Source: Bacteroidales bacterium (lineage in GTDB: Bacteria > Bacteroidota > Bacteroidia > Bacteroidales > UBA932). Taken from it: 64,000 bases of DNA. The stretch covers positions 1-64,000 of the forward strand of contig JAFTDE010000019.1 of assembly GCA_017454335.1 (NCBI GenBank), read 5' to 3'. The first letter of the stretch is position 1. Every line of letters begins with the position of its first letter. Of the stretch, positions 27,413 to 38,569 are shown piece after piece. Made by a program: the position numbers and the translations under genes. The notes beneath the pieces are model-generated. The model was not told the DNA's origin. It saw only the letters and a program-made list of their open reading frames with translations, and did not search any database.

Positions 27413-28711
27413 CTAGTCAAGTGTGTGTATCGTCAGTCCGGAACGCAGCTTGGGCTCGAACCACGTGGTCTTGGGCGGCATGATGTTGCCGGTGTCCGCG
27501 ATCGTGGTCAGCTGCTGCATCGAAACAGGGTACAGGGCGAAGGCGACCTTCATTTCGCCGCTGTCCACACGGCGGGAGAGCTCGTCCAGCCCGCGGATAC
27601 CGCCGACGAAGTCGATCCGCTTGTCGGTACGCAGGTCCTTGATGCCCAGGATCTTGTCCAGCACGAGCTTCGAGAGGATCGTGACATCCAGCACGCCGAT
27701 CGGATCCTGGTCGTCATACCGGCCGGGCTTGGCGGTCAGGCTGTACCATACCCCCTCGAAATACATGGAGAAGTTGTGCAGTCCGCTGGGATGATAGATC
27801 TCCGAGCACTTGCAATGGCAGGGATAGGAACAGTCGCAGCTGCCGCCGTCCCGGGTGCAGTCACACTTGCATTCCACGTCGAAGTCTTCCTGCAGCAGGG
27901 CGAAGAACGCTTCGGGGCTGAGTCCGTTCAGGTCGCGGACCACGCGGTTGTAGTCGATGATCTTCAGCTGGCTCTCCGGGAAGCAGACGGCCATGAAGTA
28001 GTTGTACTCCTCGTTCCCGGTGTGGTGGGGATTGGCGGCTTTCTTCTCCGCGCCCACGCGGGCGGCAGCGGCCGTCCGGTGGTGTCCGTCGGCCACGTAG
28101 AACGCTTCGACCTGCGTGGTGAAGAGTTCCGTGATGCGCCCGACCGTCGCGTCATCGTCGATGACCCAGAGTTCGTGCCGGAACTTGTTCTCGTCGGTGA
28201 AGCAGTACTCGGACGGACCGGCGACGGTGCGGCTGACGATTTCCGCCAGGCCGGCGTTGTCCTTGAATGCGAAGAACACCGGTTCGATGTTCGCGTTCTG
28301 GATGCGCACGTGGATCATGCGGTCGTCTTCCTTGTCCTTGCGGGTCAGTTCGTGTTTCTTGATCAGCCCCTTGGCGTAATCGTCCGTATGCGCGCACAGG
28401 ACCAGCCCGTACTGGGTGCGGGCATCCATCGTCTGGGCATAGACATAGTAGCAGGGCTTGGGGTCACGGACCAGCCAGCCGCGCTCCTGCCAGCGGCGGA
28501 AATTCTCCACGGCCCGCGCATACACGCGCTCGTCGTGGTCGGGCAGGATCGGATCGAAATCGATCTCGGGCTTGGTGATGTGCAGCAGGGACTTCTCCCC
28601 CGCCATCTTCAGCGCCTCCTCGGAATTCAGCACGTCGTAGGGCGGCGCCGCCACTTCGGTGACCAGGTTCTTGGGCGGCCGGATGGCCGCAAAGGGTTTG
28701 ACACGTACCAT
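27413..28711 (-). CDS. DUF1015 protein with an eight-cysteine insert
   Basis: The protein has 432 residues and matches DUF1015 throughout, including the start VKPFAAIRPP, the YVADGHHRTAAA motif near residue 210, and the C-terminal GIRGLDEL and MPPKTTWFEPKLRSG. DUF1015 is of unknown function. In the serC-serA context a role in serine metabolism is inferred. Residues 281-302 form an insert with eight cysteines in 22 residues (pattern CxCxC...CxC...CxCxC) just before the YHPSGLHNFSMY strand. I do not recall this in other DUF1015 proteins. It could bind metal. The gene is 4 bp downstream of serA and 15 bp upstream of recQ. Confidence 0.9.
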   Translation of the reverse strand: MVRVKPFAAIRPPKNLVTEVAAPPYDVLNSEEALKMAGEKSLLHITKPEIDFDPILPDHDERVYARAVENFRRWQERGWLVRDPKPCYYVYAQTMDARTQYGLVLCAHTDDYAKGLIKKHELTRKDKEDDRMIHVRIQNANIEPVFFAFKDNAGLAEIVSRTVAGPSEYCFTDENKFRHELWVIDDDATVGRITELFTTQVEAFYVADGHHRTAAAARVGAEKKAANPHHTGNEEYNYFMAVCFPESQLKIIDYNRVVRDLNGLSPEAFFALLQEDFDVECKCDCTRDGGSCDCSYPCHCKCSEIYHPSGLHNFSMYFEGVWYSLTAKPGRYDDQDPIGVLDVTILSKLVLDKILGIKDLRTDKRIDFVGGIRGLDELSRRVDSGEMKVAFALYPVSMQQLTTIADTGNIMPPKTTWFEPKLRSGLTIHTLD

Positions 28712-28715
28712 CGGG

Positions 28716-29633
28716 CTAGTTCAGTTTGAATTTGGTGTTGCCGGTGGCGAAGAAGTCCACGATCTGGCGGGCCGCAGCCAGGCCGGCGTTGACATTGGCC
28801 TCCTTGGTCTGGGCGCCCATCTTCTTGGGCGTCGCGAACACGCGCAGGCCGTATTTCTCCTTCAGGGCCTCGATGTTGTCCGGGGCGACGTCGGTGGCGT
28901 ACTTGAGGTCGGGACGCTCCTCGAGGACGGCGTCCAGTCCCGCCTCGTCGATCACCTCCTTGCGGGCGGTGTTCACGAGGGTCGCACCCTTGGGCATGCG
29001 GGCGATCAGGTCGCGGCCGATCGAACCGACGGTCTGGGGCGTGGCGGGGATGTGGATGGAGACGAAGTCGCATCCGGCATAGAGTTCCTCGACGCTGGCG
29101 ACGGGCTCGGCGCCGGCGGCGCGGATGGCGTCAGCGGGGATGAAGGGATCCACCGCCTTGACCTTCATGCCCAGCGCGGCGGCCTTCTGGCCGACCAGGC
29201 GGCCGACGTTACCGAAGGCCTGGATGCCGAGGGTCTTGCCCTGGACCTCGCTGCCGGTGGCCGGGGTGAACTGGCAGCGGCACATGTAGATCATCATGGC
29301 GATGGCCAGTTCGGCGACGGCGTTGGCGTTCTGGCCCGGGGTGTTCATGGCCACGACGCCGTGGGCCGTGGCGGCCGGCAGGTCGAGGTTGTCATAACCC
29401 GCACCGGCGCGGACGACGATCTTCAGCTGCCGGGCCGCGTCGAAGACCGCGGGGGTGACCTTGTCCGAGCGGACGATCAGGGCGTCCGCGTCGGCGACGG
29501 CCGCGAGGAGTTCGGATTCCTGTTCATATTTTTCCAGGAGGGCGAAGCTGTGCCCCGCCTTTTCGACGATTTCCTGGATGCCCTTGACCGCGACGGGGGC
29601 GAAGGGCTTCTGGGTGGCGACTAAAACTTTCAT
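28716..29633 (-). CDS. serA: D-3-phosphoglycerate dehydrogenase
   Basis: SerA oxidises 3-phosphoglycerate with NAD+, the first step of serine synthesis. The 305-residue protein is the short form without an ACT domain. The Rossmann motif [13 protein letters not shown] is near residues 136-148. The position that carries the catalytic His in most 2-hydroxyacid dehydrogenases reads TPKK (268-271), with lysine in its place. This lysine form is known from the Bacteroidetes-like enzyme of Entamoeba histolytica and is probably active. The start overlaps the serC stop (ATGA). Confidence 0.94.
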   Translation of the reverse strand: MKVLVATQKPFAPVAVKGIQEIVEKAGHSFALLEKYEQESELLAAVADADALIVRSDKVTPAVFDAARQLKIVVRAGAGYDNLDLPAATAHGVVAMNTPGQNANAVAELAIAMMIYMCRCQFTPATGSEVQGKTLGIQAFGNVGRLVGQKAAALGMKVKAVDPFIPADAIRAAGAEPVASVEELYAGCDFVSIHIPATPQTVGSIGRDLIARMPKGATLVNTARKEVIDEAGLDAVLEERPDLKYATDVAPDNIEALKEKYGLRVFATPKKMGAQTKEANVNAGLAAARQIVDFFATGNTKFKLN

Positions 29634-30703
29634 TTGTGCTGGGCTTCAAATTCTTTCATACAGGCAACGAGCGCCTCGACATCTTCCTGCGAAGCGGCGT
29701 TGTACACGGATGCGCGGAAACCGCCGACGCTGCGGTGGCCCTTGATGCCGACCATGCCGCAGGACTTGGAGAAGGCGAGGAATTCATCCTGGAGCGCCTC
29801 ATATCCGGGTGCCATGACGAAGCAGATGTTCATGATGGAGCGGTCCTCGGCATCGGCCGTACCGACGAAGAGCGGGTTGCGGTCGATCTCGGCGTAGAGC
29901 GTCGCGGCCTTCTTCTCGTCCTGGGCGTGGATGGCTTCGACGCCGCCCTGGGCCTTGATCCACTTGAGGGTCTCGATCATCGTGAAGATGGAGAAGACGG
30001 GCGGGGTGTTGAACATCGACTCCTTGTCGATGTGGGTGCGGTAGTCCAGCATCGTGGGCAGGTAGCGGGTCACGCGGCCCAGCAGGTCCTTGCGGATGAT
30101 GGCGAAGGCGCAGCCGGCCGAACCGGCGTTCTTCTGCGCGCCGCCGTAGATCAGCGCATACTTGCTGACGTCGACGGGACGGCTGAGGATGTCGGAGGAC
30201 ATGTCGGCGATGAGGGGAACCGGCGAGTCGATGTCATGCTTGATCTCCGTTCCGTAGATGGTATTGTTCGTCGTGATGTGGAAATAATCCAGATCCGCGG
30301 GAATATCGTATCCTTTCGGGATGTAGCAGTAGTTGCGGTCGGCCGAACTGGCGACGGCATAGGCATTGCCGAGGCCCTGCGCTTCCTTGAGCGCCTTCTT
30401 CGCCCAGACGCCCGTCTCCAGGTATCCGGCCTTGTGCTCGAGGTAGTTCATGGCCACATAGAGGAACTGCAGGCTGGCACCGCCGCCCAGGAATACGACT
30501 TCGTATCCGTCCGGGATGTTCAGGAGCTCTTTCCAGAGGGCGCGGCACTCGTCCATCGAATCCTGCCACTCTTTGGTACGGTGCGAAATGGACAGAAGGG
30601 AGACACCGGTGCCCTTGAAGTCGCGGATGGCTTCGATCGAGCGGTCATAGACTTCCTGCGGTAAAAGGCAGGGGCCTGCATTGAAAACGTGTTTGTTGCT
30701 CAT
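29630..30703 (-). CDS. serC: Phosphoserine aminotransferase
   Basis: SerC converts 3-phosphohydroxypyruvate and glutamate to phosphoserine and also serves pyridoxal phosphate synthesis. The 357-residue protein begins with [13 protein letters not shown] and holds the PLP-lysine segment [12 protein letters not shown] near residue 191, as well as TPPVFSIF. It lies 20 bp downstream of yigZ and overlaps serA by 4 bp. No phosphoserine phosphatase (serB) for the third step is present in the window. Confidence 0.96.
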   Translation of the reverse strand: MSNKHVFNAGPCLLPQEVYDRSIEAIRDFKGTGVSLLSISHRTKEWQDSMDECRALWKELLNIPDGYEVVFLGGGASLQFLYVAMNYLEHKAGYLETGVWAKKALKEAQGLGNAYAVASSADRNYCYIPKGYDIPADLDYFHITTNNTIYGTEIKHDIDSPVPLIADMSSDILSRPVDVSKYALIYGGAQKNAGSAGCAFAIIRKDLLGRVTRYLPTMLDYRTHIDKESMFNTPPVFSIFTMIETLKWIKAQGGVEAIHAQDEKKAATLYAEIDRNPLFVGTADAEDRSIMNICFVMAPGYEALQDEFLAFSKSCGMVGIKGHRSVGGFRASVYNAASQEDVEALVACMKEFEAQHK

Positions 30704-30723
30704 AATACAAGTATTGATAATAA

Positions 30724-31332
30724 TTAACCTTCAGTGCAAATACACCCCGGCAGGGTTTCCACCCCCTGGAGGAAGGCCTCCTGCAGGGTCAGGCGGACCC
30801 GTACCCGCAGCGAGCATTCCAGGGAAAAGTCCTGGTCCGTGCCGGACAGGCCCAGGTCTTTCAGCAGTTTCATCACGGCGGGCAGGCGGTCGTAGCCGAA
30901 TTCCAGCCGGTACCAGACCCCCGCGACCTTGTCGATGACGCCGGCATGGGCCAGCGCATCCGCCGTCGCGGTCTTGTACGCGCGGATCAGTCCGGGAACC
31001 CCCAGCTTGATCCCGCCGAAATAGCGCACCACCACGACCAGCACGTCGCTCAGGGCGGCGGAGTCGATCTGCCCGAGGATGGGGCGGCCCGCCGTTCCGG
31101 AAGGCTCGCCGTCGTCGCTGGAGCGGAAGGTCTCGCCCTTCAGGCCCAGCCGGTAGGCATAGCAGTGATGCCGGGCGTCGTGGTACTCCCTGCGCAGTCC
31201 GGACACGATCTCCCGTACCTCCTCCTCCCGCTCCACGGGGTACGCCAGGGCGATAAAACGGCTGCCATTGTCCTTGTACAGGCCTTCGCAGGGCGCGGCG
31301 ATACTCCGGTATGTGTCCGAATTCGCGAACAT
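30724..31332 (-). CDS. IMPACT/YigZ family protein
   Basis: The ATG at 31332 gives 202 residues; a TTG at 31341 is in frame but lies in the promoter box. The N-terminal UPF0029/IMPACT domain has the signature [14 protein letters not shown] and [21 protein letters not shown] (split here for brevity) near residues 70-120. The family binds nucleic acid or regulates translation and its exact role in bacteria is unclear. It heads the serC-serA-DUF1015-recQ-dnaG-metG run. Confidence 0.93.
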   Translation of the reverse strand: MFANSDTYRSIAAPCEGLYKDNGSRFIALAYPVEREEEVREIVSGLRREYHDARHHCYAYRLGLKGETFRSSDDGEPSGTAGRPILGQIDSAALSDVLVVVVRYFGGIKLGVPGLIRAYKTATADALAHAGVIDKVAGVWYRLEFGYDRLPAVMKLLKDLGLSGTDQDFSLECSLRVRVRLTLQEAFLQGVETLPGCICTEG

Positions 31333-31338
31333 AGTAAT

Positions 31339-31346
31339 CAAATATA
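31339..31346 (-). promoter_or_regulatory. -7 promoter box for the yigZ-ser-recQ-dnaG-metG run
   Basis: The minus strand reads TATATTTG and ends 6 nt before the yigZ ATG at 31332. This again predicts a leaderless start. It is the only convincing promoter seen upstream of the whole 13-kb minus-strand run. Confidence 0.55.
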
Positions 31347-31358
31347 GTGATTATTTTT

Positions 31359-31366
31359 TATATTCG
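31359..31366 (+). promoter_or_regulatory. -7-like promoter box for the pRiA4b-type gene
   Basis: TATATTCG differs from TAnnTTTG at one position, like the efp box. It ends 4 nt before the ATG at 31371. Together with the box at 31339-31346 it forms a back-to-back divergent promoter pair in 38 bp. Confidence 0.4.
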
Positions 31367-31370
31367 CACC

Positions 31371-31937
31371 ATGATTTACAAGTATCGGGTAACTCTTGAA
31401 GGAATTAAAGGCTTCTATCGCCTCTACCATATCAACTCCGGCAGTTCGCTGTACACCTTCCACAAGCAGCTGCGCTCCGACCTGGAATTCACCGTGGACC
31501 AGCCGATCCTGTTCAAGGCCTTCGACGAAGCGGGCGACCTGGTCGGAAAATACGCGCTGATCGACCTGGGCTACGGGACCGTGGACACCATCTCCATGGA
31601 GCAGACCCGCAAGCTGGGCATCGCCAGATTCGTCTATTTCTACGACGTCTCCTCCCGCAAGAGCGTCAACATCACGTTCGAGGGAGAACTGCCCGGCAGC
31701 GTCGGATCCCCGACCATCATCGAGACCAAGGGGCCGCTGCCGATCGAATTCGAGAACGGCTACGTGGCCTTCGAGGATCTGCCGGACGACCGGCGCCGCA
31801 TTCCCGGCGAACAGAGCACCCTGGCGGGATTCCTGGGGGATCTCGACGATGACGACCTGGACGACGAAGATGACGACGAGGACGGCGGGGATGAAGACGT
31901 CGAGGAAGAGGAGATCATCTACGACGCCGAGGAATAA
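31371..31937 (+). CDS. pRiA4b Orf3-like domain protein with acidic tail
   Basis: The ATG at 31371 (MIYKYRVTLEG) gives 188 residues. The N-terminal domain (about 1-130) matches the pRiA4b ORF-3 family, with KGFYRLYHINSGSSLYTFHKQL-type sequence (residues 13-33). This family is conserved in Bacteroidetes and its function is unknown. The last 40 residues are almost entirely Asp and Glu, an acidic disordered tail that could mimic nucleic acid or bind a basic partner. It is followed by a strong bidirectional terminator. Confidence 0.85.
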   Translation: MIYKYRVTLEGIKGFYRLYHINSGSSLYTFHKQLRSDLEFTVDQPILFKAFDEAGDLVGKYALIDLGYGTVDTISMEQTRKLGIARFVYFYDVSSRKSVNITFEGELPGSVGSPTIIETKGPLPIEFENGYVAFEDLPDDRRRIPGEQSTLAGFLGDLDDDDLDDEDDDEDGGDEDVEEEEIIYDAEE

Positions 31938-31955
31938 GCCCGCGCGACATATACC

Positions 31956-31996
31956 AAAAGGGTCCGGAATGCTTTCTCACATTCCGGACCCTTTTT
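31956..31996. terminator. Bidirectional intrinsic terminator
   Basis: A 12-bp perfect stem (GGGTCCGGAATG at 31960-31971 with CATTCCGGACCC at 31980-31991) and an 8-nt loop are flanked by AAAA on the left and TTTTT on the right. It can terminate both the forward pRiA4b-type gene and the reverse FKBP gene, which converge here. Confidence 0.9.
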
Positions 31997-32016
31997 CAGG
32001 TATTGCGGCGCCTGCC

Positions 32017-32775
32017 TTATTCAGCAGCCTCCTCGACGACAGGGTGGACCTCGACGATCTCGACGTCGAAAATCAGCGTGCTGTTGGGGCCGATGCCCTG
32101 GTTGCCGTTCTGGCCATAAGCCAGGTCGGAGGGGATGTAGAGCTGGATCTTGCCACCCTCACCGATCAGCTGCATGCCTTCGGTCCAGCCGGCGATCACG
32201 TGGTCGAGCGGGAAGGAAACCGGATCGGAATAGGTCTTGTCGAAGACGGTACCGTCCAGCAGACGGCCCTCGTAGTTCACCTTGACGGTGTCCTGCGGAC
32301 CCGGATGCACGGCGGAACCCGCCTCGATGATCTTGTACTGCAGACCGGAAGCGGTCGTCTCGACGCCCGCCTTCTTGGCGTTGGCAGCCAGGAAAGCCTT
32401 TCCGTCCTCGTCGTTCTTGCGGGTCAGGTAGTTCTGGCGCTGGGTCAGGAATCCGTTCAGCACCTCACCCATCAGATCGGGGTTGATCTTGAACTGCTCG
32501 CCGAAATCGGGATCGTAGGGCTGGCCCTTCGCACCGGCGAAGTCCTTGATACCCTTCATCATCTCGTTGAAGTTCATCTCGCCGAAATCGTAGTTCTTGT
32601 ACATCGAACCGAGATAGAGGCCGAACATGTAGCTGGCGGAGTCCACCTGGGCCTTGGTCGGCTGGTAATACGCGGAAGTGAAGTCACCGTTTTCATCGAT
32701 GAGGGCAGCTTTGGGCGTGCAAGCTGCCACTGTGAGGCCAAGAGCGATGGCCAGGATCATTTTGATAGTCTTCAT
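32017..32775 (-). CDS. FKBP-type peptidyl-prolyl isomerase lipoprotein
   Basis: The 252-residue protein has a lipoprotein signal (MKTIKMILAIALG, lipobox VAAC) and an N-terminal helical dimerisation region (about 40-130) like FkpA/Mip. The FKBP domain at about 145-245 has VKVNYEGRLLDGTVFDKTY and IPSDLAYGQNG. It assists folding in the periplasm or at the outer membrane. It lies 7 bp after the ROK kinase gene and is probably the last gene of the kinase run. Confidence 0.93.
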   Translation of the reverse strand: MKTIKMILAIALGLTVAACTPKAALIDENGDFTSAYYQPTKAQVDSASYMFGLYLGSMYKNYDFGEMNFNEMMKGIKDFAGAKGQPYDPDFGEQFKINPDLMGEVLNGFLTQRQNYLTRKNDEDGKAFLAANAKKAGVETTASGLQYKIIEAGSAVHPGPQDTVKVNYEGRLLDGTVFDKTYSDPVSFPLDHVIAGWTEGMQLIGEGGKIQLYIPSDLAYGQNGNQGIGPNSTLIFDVEIVEVHPVVEEAAE

Positions 32776-32782
32776 AACTTTT

Positions 32783-33763
32783 TTATTGTTTTTGTGTTTG
32801 TTCCAGTTTGTTCCAGGCCAGCGCGGAAGCCCCCAGGATGGCGGCGTCCGACTCCGGCAGCGAGGAGAACAGGAGTTTGACTTTTCCTTTCCAGATGGCC
32901 AGCAGGTGTTCGTTCATCGCCTGCCAGGCCGGTTCATACAGGTATTTTCCGGCCCGTGCCAGTCCGCCGAAGAGGACGATGGCCTCGGGTGCGGAGAAAT
33001 GCACGAAATCGGCCAGTTTCCGGCCGAGGATCCCGCCCGTATAGTCGAAGACGCGCCGGGCCAGCGCATCCCCGCGCTCGGCCGCTTCGAAAACGGCCTT
33101 GGACGTGATGCGGGGGCAGTTCCGGAGCTCGGACGGTTCGTCGCCCGCCTCCAGCCATTCCGTCGCCGTGCGGACGACGCCCTTCGACGAGACATAGGCT
33201 TCCAAACAACCGCGCTTGCCGCAGCCGCACAGCCTTCCGTTCTCGGCGACGGCACAGGTGTGCCCCAGTTCGCCGGCGAATCCGTCGCTGCCGTACAGCA
33301 GGGATCCGTTCACGACGATGCCGCTGCCCAGCCCCGTTCCGAGGGTGATCATGATGAAATCCTTCATCCCCCGGGCGACGCCGAAGGTCATCTCGCCCAT
33401 CGCCGCCGCATTGGCGTCGTTGGTGATGGTGACGTCCAGTCCGCCGAGCGCCTCCGACAGCATCCAGGCAAAGGGGACGCTGCGGTCCGCGGCCCAGGGC
33501 AGGTTGGGCGCATGGGCGATGTGGCCGGTGTAGTAATTGGCGTTGGGCGCACCGACGCCCACGGCCAGCACCTGGCGGCCGGATCCGGCGACCAGGGCCT
33601 TGACAGCCGCTGCCAGCCCGCCTACGAACACCTGCGGATCCGTGCTGCCGTCCGCCTGCAGGACAGTACGGTGCAGCACCCGGCCCGCGGCATCGACGAT
33701 GCCGATCTTGGAAGACTGGCCGCCGATGTCAATGCCTACTACACAGGATACTTTTCTTTCCAT
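32783..33763 (-). CDS. ROK family sugar kinase
   Basis: The 326-residue protein has the ROK ATP-binding start VVGIDIGGQSSKIGIVD and the zinc-binding signature GHTCAVAENGRLCGCGKRGCLE near residues 165-190. The DGxGxG-like motif GTGLGSGIVVNG lies near residue 140. Glucokinase is the likeliest role, since Bacteroidetes often use ROK glucokinases, but N-acetyl-sugar kinases cannot be excluded. It follows the deoxynucleoside kinase gene by 3 bp. Confidence 0.9.
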   Translation of the reverse strand: MERKVSCVVGIDIGGQSSKIGIVDAAGRVLHRTVLQADGSTDPQVFVGGLAAAVKALVAGSGRQVLAVGVGAPNANYYTGHIAHAPNLPWAADRSVPFAWMLSEALGGLDVTITNDANAAAMGEMTFGVARGMKDFIMITLGTGLGSGIVVNGSLLYGSDGFAGELGHTCAVAENGRLCGCGKRGCLEAYVSSKGVVRTATEWLEAGDEPSELRNCPRITSKAVFEAAERGDALARRVFDYTGGILGRKLADFVHFSAPEAIVLFGGLARAGKYLYEPAWQAMNEHLLAIWKGKVKLLFSSLPESDAAILGASALAWNKLEQTQKQ

Positions 33764-33766
33764 GGG

Positions 33767-34402
33767 CTACAGGGTGCTTTCCCGCTTGGGGGTAAACAGC
33801 CCGAACAGCTGGGCGTCGATCATGTTGGTGATCTGCTCGAAGTCCTCGGGGTTGTTGCCGAACTTGATGTGGTCGGCGTCGATGATCAGCAGGTTGCCGT
33901 CGTAATCCTTGATCCAGTTCTCATATTTCTCGTTCAGGCCGGTCAGGTAATCGATGCGGATGCTCTTCTCGTACTCGCGGCCCCGCTTCTGGATCTGCGA
34001 GATCAGGTTGGGGATGGACGAGCGGAGATAGATCATCAGGTCGGGCTTGCCGACCAGGGACATCATCAGTTCGAACAGGTCGGTGTAGTTCTCGAAGTCG
34101 CGGGTGGACATCAGGCCCATGTCATGCAGGTTCGGAGCGAAGATGCAGGCATCCTCGTAGATGGTACGGTCCTGGATGATGATGTCGTCGGTCTTGGAAA
34201 TGTCCACGACGTCCTTGAAGCGCTTGTTCAGGAAATAGATCTGGAGGTTGAACGACCAGCGCTCCATGTCCTCGTAGAAATCGGACAGATAGGGGTTGAA
34301 GTCCACGGACTCGTACTTGGGTATCCATCCGTAATGGGCGGCCAGCATCCGGGTGAGCGTCGTTTTGCCGCTGCCGATATTTCCTGCAATCGCTATGTGC
34401 AT
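33767..34402 (-). CDS. Deoxynucleoside kinase, copy 1
   Basis: The 211-residue protein belongs to the dAK/dGK type of deoxynucleoside kinases. It has the P-loop GNIGSGKTTLTRML at residues 7-20, the IQDRTIYEDACIF segment near 77-90 and the arginine-rich lid SQIQKRGREYE near 141-151. It phosphorylates purine deoxynucleosides for salvage by family precedent. A close paralogue lies immediately upstream at 34436-35050, and the two products share long identical stretches, indicating a tandem duplication. Confidence 0.93.
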   Translation of the reverse strand: MHIAIAGNIGSGKTTLTRMLAAHYGWIPKYESVDFNPYLSDFYEDMERWSFNLQIYFLNKRFKDVVDISKTDDIIIQDRTIYEDACIFAPNLHDMGLMSTRDFENYTDLFELMMSLVGKPDLMIYLRSSIPNLISQIQKRGREYEKSIRIDYLTGLNEKYENWIKDYDGNLLIIDADHIKFGNNPEDFEQITNMIDAQLFGLFTPKRESTL

Positions 34403-34423
34403 ATTTTTGACTGTTAGAACTTA

Positions 34424-34431
34424 CAAAGTTA
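34424..34431 (-). promoter_or_regulatory. -7 promoter box for deoxynucleoside kinase copy 1
   Basis: The minus strand reads TAACTTTG, matching the consensus, 21 nt before the ATG at 34402. It lies in the 33-bp gap between the paralogues, so copy 1 can be transcribed separately from copy 2. Confidence 0.45.
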
Positions 34432-34435
34432 CAAA

Positions 34436-35050
34436 TTATTTGAATAGACCGAACAACTGGGCGTCGATCTTGTCGGTAATGGAGGCGAAATCCTCCGGCC
34501 GGTTCTCGAAATCGAGGTTGTCGGCATCGATGACCAGCAGGCTGCCCTTGTACGAAGAGATCCACTTCTCGTAACGGTCGTTCAGGCCGCTGAGGTACTC
34601 CAGGCTGATGGTCTGTTCGTAGTCGCGCCCCCGCTTCTGGATCTGCGAGACCAGGTGCGGGATCGAGCTCTTGAGATAGATCAGCAGGTCCGGCAGCTTG
34701 ACCATCGAGGTCATCACCTCGAACAGCTGCATGTAGGTGTCGTAGTCGCGCTCGGACAGGTTGCCCAGGTCCCGGTTGTTGGCGACGAAGATGTACACGC
34801 CCTCGAACAGGGTGCGGTCCTGGATGATCACGTCGTCCGACTTGGCGATCTCCAGCACGTCCTTGAAACGCTGGGCCAGGAAATAGGTCTCCAGGTTGTA
34901 AGACCAGCGCGGAATGTCCTTGTAATAATCTTCCAGGTACGGATTGTAGGTCACCGCCTCGTATTTGGGCGTCCATCCGTAGTGCGCCGCCAGCATGCGC
35001 GTGAGCGTCGTTTTGCCGCAGCCGATATTTCCTGCTATCCCGATATGCAT
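34436..35050 (-). CDS. Deoxynucleoside kinase, copy 2
   Basis: The ATG at 35050 (MHIGIAGNIG) gives 204 residues. The P-loop is GNIGCGKTTLTRML, the DRT motif is IQDRTLFEGVYIF, and the lid is SQIQKRGRDYE. Differences from copy 1 cluster around the substrate-site segments (VANNRDLGNLSERDYDTY instead of APNLHDMGLMSTRDFENY). In Lactobacillus tandem genes of this family form a dAK/dGK heterodimer; a similar arrangement is inferred here. Confidence 0.93.
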   Translation of the reverse strand: MHIGIAGNIGCGKTTLTRMLAAHYGWTPKYEAVTYNPYLEDYYKDIPRWSYNLETYFLAQRFKDVLEIAKSDDVIIQDRTLFEGVYIFVANNRDLGNLSERDYDTYMQLFEVMTSMVKLPDLLIYLKSSIPHLVSQIQKRGRDYEQTISLEYLSGLNDRYEKWISSYKGSLLVIDADNLDFENRPEDFASITDKIDAQLFGLFK

Positions 35051-35070
35051 CTGTCCTTGGGTATTTCTTA

Positions 35071-35078
35071 CAAATTTA
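35071..35078 (-). promoter_or_regulatory. -7 promoter box for deoxynucleoside kinase copy 2
   Basis: The minus strand reads TAAATTTG, 20 nt before the ATG at 35050. It faces away from the TAATTTTG box at 35092-35099 of the divergent hydrolase gene. Confidence 0.5.
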
Positions 35079-35091
35079 GCATTTCTTTTCG

Positions 35092-35099
35092 TAATTTTG
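35092..35099 (+). promoter_or_regulatory. -7 promoter box for the MBL hydrolase-uvrA unit
   Basis: TAATTTTG matches the consensus and lies 19 nt before the ATG at 35119. It is the likely promoter for the hydrolase, uvrA, the uridine-kinase-like gene and perhaps the transporter. Confidence 0.5.
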
Positions 35100-35118
35100 C
35101 CGGGATATTCCAAAGTAT

Positions 35119-35779
35119 ATGGTCAAGATCAAACAATTCGAGGTCAATTTCCTCCGGGAAAATGCAGTCATCTGCTGGGAGGAAGGATCGGCCAGCTGCG
35201 TCCTGATCGATCCGGGCTTCTACTCGGACGGGGACCTGCAGATGTGCCGGGATTTCCTGGACGGGAACGGCCTGCACCCGGAGGCGATCCTGCTGACCCA
35301 CTGCCACATCGACCACATCTACGGCGTCGCGGCCCTCCAGCGGGAATACGGCATCCCGGTGCACATGCATCCCGCGGACGATCCCCTGCGGGACTACAAC
35401 CGCGAAATCGCCGAAAAACTGGGACTGAAGATCCCCGATACGGATTTCCGATACGAACCCATGCGGGACGGCCAGGTCATCGGGACGGCCGGCCTGCGCT
35501 TCGAAGTCATCCATACCCCGGGGCACTCCCCCGGCAGCTGCTGTTTCCTGGTGCAGGGCGAAAAGGTCCTGTTCTCGGGCGACACCCTCTTCGCCGGCAC
35601 GATCGGCCGCACGGACCTGCTGTACTCCGACTACGACCAGGAAATCGTCTCCATCATGGAGAAGCTGATCTGGCTGGATCCGGACACCGACATCATCCCC
35701 GGACACGGCTGGACCAGCACCATCGGCAAGGAACGTACGGGGAACCCCTTCCTGGAACCCTTCAACGAAAAAGAAGAAC

Positions 35780-35787
<8 letters not shown>
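35119..35787 (+). CDS. Metallo-beta-lactamase fold hydrolase
   Basis: The 222-residue protein has the metal-binding motif THCHIDHIYG near residues 60-69, a downstream HTPGHSPGS near 131 and GDTLFAGTIGRTD near 155, then GHGWTS near 195. This is the glyoxalase-II-like branch of the superfamily, so a thioester hydrolase is the best guess. It lacks the C-terminal domain of classical GloB. Its stop lies inside the start region of uvrA, so the two are coupled. Confidence 0.92.
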
Positions 35788-38565
<2,778 letters not shown>

Positions 38566-38569
<4 letters not shown>

